The position numbers and the translations under genes are program-made. From Prasinococcaceae sp. CCMP 1430 (Eukaryota > Prasinodermophyta > Palmophyllophyceae > Prasinococcales > Prasinococcaceae): DNA of 19,712 bases. Below the pieces are notes generated by a model, which saw only the letters and a program-made list of their open reading frames with translations, was not told where the DNA came from and did no database searches. Position 1 is the stretch's first letter, and every line of letters begins with the position of its first letter. Of this stretch, positions 1 to 6,747 are shown piece after piece. Location of the stretch: assembly GCA_013416795.1 (NCBI GenBank), contig RQSC01000053.1, forward strand, positions 36,714 through 56,425, in the 5' to 3' direction.

Positions 1-13
1 GTCGGTCGGTGAG

Positions 14-511
14 ATGGCGGGCGCGAGCGCGGAGGGGACGGCCGCGCCGTCGGTGGTGTGGTTCCGCCGCGATCTGCGCGTGCGCGACAACCCCGCGCTC
101 GCCGCGGGCGCCGCCGCGGGCGCCGTCGTGCCCGTCTTCGTGTGGGCACCCGAAGAGGAGGGCCAGTTCCAGAGCGGCCGCTGCTCGCGCTGGTGGCTCA
201 AGCAGAGCCTCGAGGCGTTCGCGGGCACGCTCGACGCGCTCGGCGCCAAGCTGGTCATCAGGAGATCGGCGGAGATGCTGGCAGCCCTGCTGGAGGTCTG
301 CGAGGAGTCAGGTGCGTGCCCCCACCCCCCCGCAAGCCCACCTCGCGCGCCGCCGAGTGCGCCAAAGCGCCGGACCGGACTGTGCCGCGCAGCCAACCCC
401 AAAACATACCATCCGCGAGGAGCGCATAAGCACTGCGGATGGCGGGGTCGGATGCGCGCGGCGCGGCGCGCAAACGCGTTCTCCACCGCCGCCTCCGGAG
501 CATTTTTCTCT

Positions 512-545
<34 letters not shown>

Positions 546-2488
546 GGGGGGGGGGGGGGGGGGGGAATGTCCTGCCAATGCGCTGGGGCGCTGACCGCCT
601 TCCACTCTGCGCCTCCAAAAAACAAAAAAATGCGCCCACCCGTGCACATCCCCTAGGTGCCAAGACGGTCCACTTCAACCACCTCTTCGACCCCGTGAGC
701 CTGGTGCGCGACAACGTGGTGAAGCAGGGCCTGCAGGACGCCGGCATTGCAGTGCACACGTACAACGCCGACCTCCTGTTCGAGCCATGGAACGTGCTCG
801 GCGACGACGGCAAGGCGTTTTCGACGTACGACGCTTTCTGGGAGCGCTGCCTCAAGAGCGAGGCGCCGCCCTCGCCGCTGCCCGCACCGGCGTCGCTGAC
901 GCCCGCGCCCGGCCTCGCGGACCTCGACGGCGAGTCGGTCGAGGAGCTCGGCCTCGAGGAACCCGCGGAGGCGCCGTCGAACGCCGTGCTGTCCCAGCGC
1001 TGGACGCCCGGAGAGGAGTCCGCCATGAAGCGGTTCATGCAGTTCATCGGGGCCGAGGGCCACCTGGGCAAGATGGACCGCGCGATGCTTCGGCGCGTGG
1101 TGGTCGACGACGGCGATACGCCCAGCACGAGCTGCCTGAGCGCCTTCCTGCACTACGGCGAGATCTCCGCGCGTGACGTCTGGCAAGGCCTGCAGGGCGC
1201 GCACGTCAGCGAGGTCGCGCGGGCCGCGTGGGCGCGGCAGTTGGGGTTCCGCGAGTACTCGCGCTACCTGACCTTCCACTACCCGTTCACGCGCGAGCGC
1301 TCGCTCCTGGAGAACTTGCGCGCGCTCCCCTGGTGCCACGACCAGAACCTCTTCAAGGCGTGGCGGCAGGGGCGTACGGGCTACCCGATCGTCGACGCAG
1401 GCATGCGCGAGCTCAACGCGACCGGCTGGATCCACAACAGCATACGCGTGCTGTGCGCGAGCTTCCTGGTCAAGTACCTGCTCCTGCCGTGGCAGTGGGG
1501 CCTCAAGTACTTCTGGGACAGCCTGCTCGACGCGGACATCGAGTCGGACGTGCTCGGCTGGCAGTACATCGCCGGCTGCCTGCCCGATGGTGTGCCGTTC
1601 GACGAGCTGCCGGACCCGCACGCGGAGGGCCTGAAACTCGACCCGCAGGGGCGCTACGTGCGCCGCTGGGTGCCCGAGCTCAGCCGGCTGCCCAGCGAGT
1701 GCATACACAGGCCCTCGGAGACCGACTGCCCGACACTCGAGGCCGCGGGTGTGGAGCTCGGCGTGACCTACCCACTGCCGGTGTCGGACGAGACGACCGC
1801 CCGCGAGCGCGTCAACAACGCGCTCGAGCACGTGCGCTCGGTCATCGCCAGTGGCAACACCTCGGAGCCGGTGCCCTACACGGCCAATCCCATTGGCTCC
1901 ATCGATGTCGACAGCGCGAACAACAATACTGGCGGCGTGGCGGGGGCCAACGACAGCGGCGCGGCTGTGAACCAGCCGGGTGCGCAAGGCGTTGCATCGG
2001 GCGGGACCACGGGGGCGGCCGTGGCGAGATCCGAGGGGCAGGGGCAGGAGCTGCCGCAGCTGGTGGCGCAGCAACAGGGGCGGCGGCAGCAGCGCGTCAT
2101 GCAGCCCCCCGCAGCAGTGGAGGGCTCTTCCCTCAGCGACGTGCTCGTCCCGCAAGTGGAGGTCGAGGCCAGCGTGCCCGTGCTTTCGCGCGGCGCGGCG
2201 GCCGCAGCGACCGTCCAGCACGGCAAAAACCGCCTCGGCGAGGGCGCGGGGTCGGGGGCTGAAGGGAGCGGCGGCGCTAAGGACGGCCGCGCGGCCAGGA
2301 GCGACTTGGCCGCGCTGCAGAGCGGTGCGAGGGACGCCATGGATGGCGTGGCGCCGCTCATGACCGCACCTGAAGGCGGCGCGGGGAACAGCTCAGACTC
2401 GGCGAAGGACGCGGGGGACGAGCCGCCCGCGCCAAAGAAACAGAAAGTGGGCGGGCAGCATGGCACGGCCCCAGCCACTGTGCAATGA
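14..2488 (+). CDS. CRY: Plant-type cryptochrome (blue-light photoreceptor)
   Basis: Exons are 14-311 and 657-2488, giving 709 aa. The antenna domain opens with VVWFRRDLRVRDNPAL and the plant-cryptochrome motif FVWAPEEEG. The splice joins ESG to AKTVHFNHLFDPVSLVRD, matching plant CRY1/CRY2 without a gap. The FAD domain carries KAWRQGRTGYP, VDAGMREL and DADIESDVLGWQYI. The Asp facing flavin N5 (Arabidopsis CRY1 D396) and all three Trp-triad positions (W324, W377, W400) are conserved, so photoreduction should work. The E. coli photolyase positions E274 and W277 hold Gln and Phe, which argues against CPD repair. After about residue 500 comes a low-complexity tail of about 210 aa, rich in Gln, Gly and Ala, with an NLS-like PKKQKV near the end and VP dipeptides. 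It probably acts in the nucleus as a signalling photoreceptor. The start is the first in-frame ATG and sits at the expected distance from the antenna motif. Confidence 0.93.
312..656 (+). other. Intron of the cryptochrome gene
   Basis: Donor CAG|GTGCGT and acceptor CCCTAG|GTG, 345 nt, phase 1. Removing it restores the unbroken plant-cryptochrome alignment. The length is a multiple of three and there is no in-frame stop, so an unspliced transcript would stay open and insert 115 residues into the antenna domain. The inserted residues are low-complexity Pro/Gly/Ala and look non-coding. Confidence 0.9.
515..565. repeat. C29 run abutting a G22 run (mirror homopolymer palindrome)
   Basis: Positions 515-543 are 29 consecutive C and 544-565 are 22 consecutive G, with no spacer, inside the cryptochrome intron. 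The tract could fold as a loop-free hairpin, or form a G-quadruplex on one strand and an i-motif on the other. Homopolymer lengths of this kind are error-prone in any assembly. Confidence 0.9.
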
Positions 2489-2836
2489 GGTCTAGTGCAG
2501 AGGCGGCGATTGGCGCGGGTGCACGCGTGCCCCCGGCCATCGCAGCCACGATTTTCCAAACACACTTTTGACCTAAGCACGCCCACACGCCGAGCGCTCG
2601 AGGGCTGTGGCCTGCAAGGGCCAGTGAGTGGGCATGTACACTACATCTACAGTACCCTCTACTTCTACCACAACTTGGGTAACGCGAGCCACGGTGACGC
2701 ATCCGTAGCACTGTGCTATCACACGAGACGAGAAAGACGCCACCGATTCGAGGAGAGGCCGCGCGGGTGGGATTGAGCGAGAGAAGCAGAATCCTGCAGC
2801 GCTGCGCTGGCGCGTCGTGATGCCACGCGCACACTT

Positions 2837-2842
2837 AATAAA
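2837..2842 (+). terminator. Possible polyadenylation signal AATAAA for CRY
   Basis: AATAAA lies about 350 nt after the cryptochrome stop codon, in a locally AT-rich stretch. The distance is long for a 3' UTR but possible. No TGTAA was found on this strand downstream of CRY. Confidence 0.35.
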
Positions 2843-2932
2843 TTGGCGCCTTTCGACTGACTTGTGGCAGTGCCGAGCGCGCGCCGCGCGCACACGATGT
2901 CCGATGGGGACTGGCGTTGAGTCGTGTAGCGA

Positions 2933-2937
2933 TTACA
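2933..2937 (-). terminator. Probable polyadenylation signal TGTAA for RAD21
   Basis: The plus strand reads TTACA, so the minus strand reads TGTAA, about 95 nt after the RAD21 stop codon. TGTAA is the known polyadenylation signal of many chlorophyte algae. The same pentamer follows the PIMT gene and the second photolyase-family gene. Confidence 0.5.
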
Positions 2938-3031
2938 AAGGGGGCTCGGGTCGCCAGATTGGGGTGCTCGTCCGTGCGCGCGTGCTATGTATACATGCCC
3001 CTCGCTATTCGTCCCGCCATCGGGGCGCGCA

Positions 3032-5184
3032 TTAGTGCGCTGCCGCCTCTACGAGCTTCGCCTTGGGCGCGACGCTGATGGCCTGGTACGGCTCGGGCTG
3101 GTCGACATCGATGTACCCGTGGCTCTTGAGCACGAGCAGCTCGAAGAAGGCGCGCGCCCCCTCCTTGCGGCTCTTGCCGCCAGCGAGCATGCCCACGCCG
3201 GGCGCCAGATCGAGGCGCGGCGCGCGCGGGTTGGGGTGCGCCACCATGGCTGCGCCCTTTCCGCTGCTGCCCCTGCGCCTGCCGCCCTCTTCGGCAAGGG
3301 ACGCCTTCTCGAATTCCTTGGTCAGATATCCGAGCATCGCCTTGGTGCGCTGCGACCACTCGCCGTGTGCGGCGGTCTCCGCGGGCGAGTCGCCACTCGC
3401 GCCCGCGAAGCCGCCCTCCTCCGGCGCGAACTCGCCGCCGTCGAGCTCGCCGCCAGCGTTGTCGTGGAGGCCGGGCATGTCCCCGCCGTCCATCTGACCG
3501 AAGTCGGGCTCCTCTGCTGGAAAGTCGGGCATATCGCCGCCGAACTCGCCCTCGCCCGCGCCTGCCACATCGCCGCCACCCCCCACGCGCGCCTCCTCGT
3601 CGGCGGCGATGGCGCTTTCGTCCGCGGCGTGCATCCCCTTGTCGACGACGGTGCGCCACTTGGAGTACATGCCCTCGGCCATGCCCTCCGTGGCGCCGAG
3701 GAACGACGGAAGCATCCACTCGGCGTTTGGCTCGTCTGCGTCCCACCCGCCCACAGCGGTGGCGCCCTTCTCGTCGCGGCGGCGCTTTTGCGCTGCCGCT
3801 CCCGCTCCCGCGGCGAGCGCCGCGCCCGCGGGACGCTCCCCGTGGCCGTTCATGGCCTTGATGTGCTTGTTGGAAAGCTCGGTGCGCTCGCGATCGATAA
3901 CGAGCTCGCCGGCCGCGCGGCGCTTGCGCTGCGCCGCTTTGCGCTCCTTGAGCTCGACCACCACGGGTGCCGCGACGTCTGCTCCACCCTCGGCTCCCGC
4001 GGCCGCCCCGGGCGCGCCCGGGCTGGGGAGCTCGGGAAGCTCGGCGCCCGCGTCGAAGTCAGGCATGTCTGGCTCGCCAAAGTCGTCCTCGAACGCCGGC
4101 GCATCCGGCGCGTCGAGGTCGGGAAGCGCCAAGTGGTCGTCCGCGCCGGCGCCACCCTTGCGCAGCGTGTCGGGCGTGGCGCCCGGCACCTGGCCAGGCA
4201 CGGCCGCGCCCTCGAGCTCGGCGAGCGGGAAGCGATCCTCGTCGAGCGCGCCGTCGCCCTCTGGCAGGGCACGGAGGGCCTCGGGCTCGTCGCCGTACGC
4301 ACCGAGCGCGCCGTACGCCGAGGCGCCGAAGCCGTAGCCGAGCGCGCCCGCGACACCGCCGTCGGCGCCTGCGAACGCGTACGCGTCATCGTCGCCCTCG
4401 TCGAGCACGATGGCGTCGGGCGCCGCGTCAAAGCCGCGCGACAGCCGGCTGGCCTTCTTCGCGCGCTGACGCGCCGAGCCGCCCAAGTCGAAGTCGTAGT
4501 CGTCGTCCTCGATGTCGTCCTCGGAGCCGGAGGCGTCCGGGTCGTCCTCGAGCATGCGCTTGCGCCCCAGGAGCGCCTCGGCCGTGCCAGCGAGCAGCAG
4601 GTCGGCGTCGGCATCCGCGAGCACGCCCTCGGGCAGCGTGATGGCCTCGTAGCGCGCCGCGCCGCGGCCCTCCTCGAGGTCCACCACCCCCGGGCGGTAC
4701 GCCTGCTTGATCTTCACGAGGGCCTCATTGCAGTCCTGGTACAGGTACAGCACCTGCCAGTTCGGCGCGGGCAGCGCGCGCGGTTCGCGGTCGCGCGGCG
4801 GCGGGTCAGCACGTCGGCGCCTGCGAGCACGCCTACAGGCTGGCGCATGCGGGTGCGCACCCACGCGCGTTGGTGGGTGTGGGCGTGGGTGCGGGTGAGG
4901 GTGAGGGTGTGGGTTTGGGGGCGCGGCGCCACGCGCGCGCGCGACGGTGGCTCCTGGCCTCTGCGGTCCCTCACCTTGCGGCCGTAGATGCGGCACACGC
5001 CGTACAGCAGGTGGCCGCTCAAGCGCAGCGCGATGGGCACGGCCGGCTCGATGATGGAGTCGACGGACGCGCCGATGTTGGTCTCGAAGACGGCCTTCTT
5101 GCCGAGCTTGCGGTCAAGGTGCGCGGCGATCCAGATGACGGACAGCGGTCCCTTTTTGGCGAGGATCTCATGCGCGTAGAACAT
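3032..5184 (-). CDS. RAD21: RAD21/SCC1 cohesin kleisin subunit
   Basis: Exons are 5184-4975 and 4753-3032, giving 643 aa. The kleisin bridges SMC1 and SMC3 and closes the cohesin ring around sister chromatids in the nucleus. The N-terminal Rad21/Rec8 domain is clear: the protein starts [14 protein letters not shown], followed by [29 protein letters not shown] and, across the splice, [18 protein letters not shown]. This is the SMC3-binding region, and its perfect N-terminus fixes the start. The C-terminal winged helix that binds SMC1 is at about residues 600-640 ([18 protein letters not shown], then [11 protein letters not shown]). The middle is acidic and disordered with basic patches such as QKRRRDEK. 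Length fits RAD21 (human 631 aa). Candidate separase sites are EEAR near residue 456 and EEGGRRR near 558. REC8 is less likely, because the C-terminal domain looks like mitotic RAD21/SCC1. The gene is convergent with CRY and divergent from the helicase gene. Confidence 0.93.
4754..4974 (-). other. Intron of RAD21
   Basis: Donor CGCAAG|GTGAGG and acceptor ACTGGCAG|GTGCTG, 221 nt, phase 0. Removal joins RIYGRK to [11 protein letters not shown] exactly as in RAD21 homologues. The intron holds a strongly C-rich repeat on the coding strand (positions 4875-4921). Confidence 0.92.
4875..4921 (+). repeat. GGGTNN hexamer array, G-quadruplex-prone, inside the RAD21 intron
   Basis: There are eight G-tracts of three or more at an exact 6-base period (starting at 4875, 4881, 4887, 4893, 4899, 4905, 4911 and 4917), with 3-base spacers TGT, CGT, TGC, TGA, TGA, TGT and TTT. 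The G-rich strand is the template strand of RAD21. The unit resembles degenerate telomeric GGGTTN, but it lies inside an intron. Confidence 0.9.
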
Positions 5185-5350
5185 GGCCGCTGCCCGTCGC
5201 CGCCCGCCGGCGCGCCGGCAGTGTGGCCGCCTCCGCCCTGGGCCGCGCGCACGGGCTGCCGCGTGTGGCCCCACGCCCACCGCCCCCCTCCTCTCTGCGC
5301 GCGCGCTCCCCCCCCCAACAGAGCGCGTTTTTTGGTTCGCCCGTGGCCGC

Positions 5351-5433
5351 TTTCCCGCCCTTTCTTTTCGGCTCCGCGCGTTCGGGCGTCGCGCGCCTGC
5401 GCGATGATGCGCTTTCCGCCCCGCGTTTCGCGC
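5351..5433 (+). promoter_or_regulatory. Proximal pair of E2F-like sites upstream of RAD21
   Basis: TTTCCCGC lies at 5351-5358 and TTTCGCGC at 5426-5433. Both match the conserved E2F/DP consensus TTTSSCGC. They are 167 and 242 nt upstream of the RAD21 start codon. E2F control fits a cohesin gene needed in S phase. The function is inferred from sequence only. Confidence 0.45.
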
Positions 5434-5842
5434 GCGCGCTCCGGCGGCAACCCGAGCGCATGAGCTTTTGAATGGGTGCCGTTTCGAAAACGCCGCCGCG
5501 CGAGGCTCGGTCGAAACGCGCACACGCGGATGCAATGCAAGCGTAAGAGGGGGGGGCGTGGGGTGGCTGCCATCCAGAGGGCCCTGGGCCGGCCAGCTGG
5601 TGCTGGCCAGCGCGGGGGGCGCGTCGCGCGCAGAGCGCGCGCCGCGCGGCGGGAGGGGGAGGCAGGGGGGGGGCGGGCAGTGCGAAACTCACCCTCCTTC
5701 CGCGAAATTACGCGGAACGAGGAAGGCCAAAGGCGCACCAATGCCGCGCGCTCGGAGGGTCTTTTCCCCACGCACGCGCCCGAATTCCGCACCGCGAGGA
5801 CGGCGCGGCGCGCGCCGAAACCGCCGCCGGCGAAACGCGCCT

Positions 5843-6054
5843 TTTCCCGCCCGCGAAAAAGAAGCGCGCGCGCGCGCGCGCGGCAGTTGGTCCCGGCACG
5901 CTCCCCCCCTTTTTTTTTTTGAAAGGGCGCGCGCCGACCGCGGCGCCGCGCGCGCCTGCGCGCCCCGCCAACAGCCGCCTCGCCTTCAAACGCCTCTTCT
6001 TCCGGAACGGCGGGGGCGAATTTTCGCCGGCCCCCGAAAACGCGTTTTTCCCGC
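5843..6054 (+). promoter_or_regulatory. Distal pair of E2F-like sites
   Basis: TTTCCCGC lies at 5843-5850 and again at 6047-6054. They have the same sequence and orientation as the site at 5351, and sit 660-860 nt from the RAD21 start and 700-900 nt from the helicase start. Confidence 0.4.
5903..5920. repeat. C7T11 homopolymer tract
   Basis: Seven C followed by eleven T in the promoter region. Poly(dA:dT) stands out in this GC-rich sequence and could act as a nucleosome-excluding element. The function is inference. Confidence 0.6.
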
Positions 6055-6136
6055 CCGAACGAGGACGAGGCCGCCATCAAAGCGCATGGAAACGAGCACG
6101 ACGCGAGCGCCTTCAATCGAGCCTGCCCCTGATGAG

Positions 6137-6208
6137 ACACCATCGCGATGGCATTGTATGGGTACAGCACACCCATCCGATGGTGTTGTACGTACGTACC
6201 ATCATCGG
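6137..6208. repeat. Nested inverted-repeat cluster
   Basis: ACACCATCG (6137-6145) pairs with CGATGGTGT (6178-6186). Nested inside, ATGGGT (6158-6163) pairs with ACCCAT (6171-6176). A 12-bp perfect palindrome, CCATCGCGATGG, lies at 6140-6151. A further near-palindrome, 6177-6208, has a 9-bp stem (one G-T pair) around repeated TACG. The stretch is much less GC-rich than its surroundings. Confidence 0.6.
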
Positions 6209-6747
6209 GTGGTAATGGTATCGTACCGCACCACGCGCATCGGGCGCGGAAAGCGAGGCCTTGCTCGCCTGCCTGCGGCGTTCGGTTGATGATCGGGCCA
6301 GCACCGCACCCGCCCGGGGAGCTGGAATAGGAGTGGGAATATTAGACCGGCCAACACATCCAGGGGGTCAAAACCGAGGCTGAGACCCGCACCCCCGCGC
6401 ATCGCTACGCGCGCGCGTCGCATCGGAGTCGTGTGTGGGTGTGCGTCGGGCTTCGGGCGCGCCCCGCTCGCGCCGCGGGCGGGACGGGATTTTCACAAAC
6501 CCTTCTTGGGAGGGGGATTTCGACCCCGAATGGGCTCGATCGATCGCCTGTTGTGCGCTTCGCGTTTTGTTGCGCGCTGGCTGGGGTGGGGGAAAGTGAG
6601 ATTTTGATCGGAGGGAGCCGCGAACTACCGAGGAACCGACCGAGGGAGATTCCGGGGCGGGCAGTGTTACCCCCGGTTGGAAACGGAGCTGTTTGGGGCA
6701 CGCCGTTGGCGCGCCACGCGGGCGCGGTGCGGCCGGGGCGCGGTGGG

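Larger units (their letters stand above)
2489..3031. other. Convergent intergenic region between CRY and RAD21
   Basis: This is 543 bp between two stop codons on opposite strands. It is visibly less GC-rich than the genes. Open frames here are short and show no recognisable protein. It should hold both 3' UTRs: AATAAA on the plus strand and TGTAA on the minus strand are the only processing signals seen. No RNA gene was recognised. Confidence 0.7.
5185..6747. other. Divergent intergenic/promoter region of RAD21 and the helicase gene
   Basis: About 1.56 kb with long open frames on both strands. All of these encode Arg/Ala/Pro-rich, composition-driven peptides with no recognisable domain, so no gene is called. 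Contents: E2F-like sites at 5351, 5426, 5843 and 6047; a C7T11 tract ending at 5920; a GC dinucleotide run near 5865-5882; a short hairpin GGCGAA-TT-TTCGCC at 6015-6028; and an inverted-repeat cluster at 6137-6208. The part from about 6290 to 6747 is less GC-rich and probably includes the helicase 5' UTR. Confidence 0.65.

Noticed and set aside
1427-1441. Reading the Asn of WIHN as the flavin N5-facing residue
   Set aside because: Counting along E. coli photolyase and Arabidopsis CRY1 shows that the N5-facing residue is the Asp in ESDVLGW, which is conserved; the WIHN position corresponds to N341, not N378.
653-2221. Long minus-strand open frame (522 codons) opposite the cryptochrome gene
   Set aside because: It mirrors the GC-rich codon pattern of the real gene and encodes Arg/Val/Leu-rich text with no recognisable domain.
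2600-2800. Possible tRNA or small RNA in the CRY-RAD21 gap
   Set aside because: No cloverleaf, conserved TTCRA arm or A/B boxes could be traced.
4875-4921. Internal telomere or chromosome end
   Set aside because: The hexamers are degenerate, limited to 47 bp, and lie inside a well-supported intron.
2987-4987. Plus-strand open frame of 666 codons opposite RAD21
   Set aside because: It runs antisense across RAD21 exon and intron alike and shows no domain; RAD21 is certain from both end domains.
5019-6176. Minus-strand open frame of 385 codons upstream of RAD21
   Set aside because: It overlaps RAD21 exon 1 in another frame, and the product is Arg/Ala/Gly-rich low complexity; the region reads as promoter DNA.
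6433-6747. Upstream in-frame start for the helicase (105 extra residues)
   Set aside because: The stretch is less GC-rich, lacks the coding codon bias, and would bury the transit peptide that begins at 6748.
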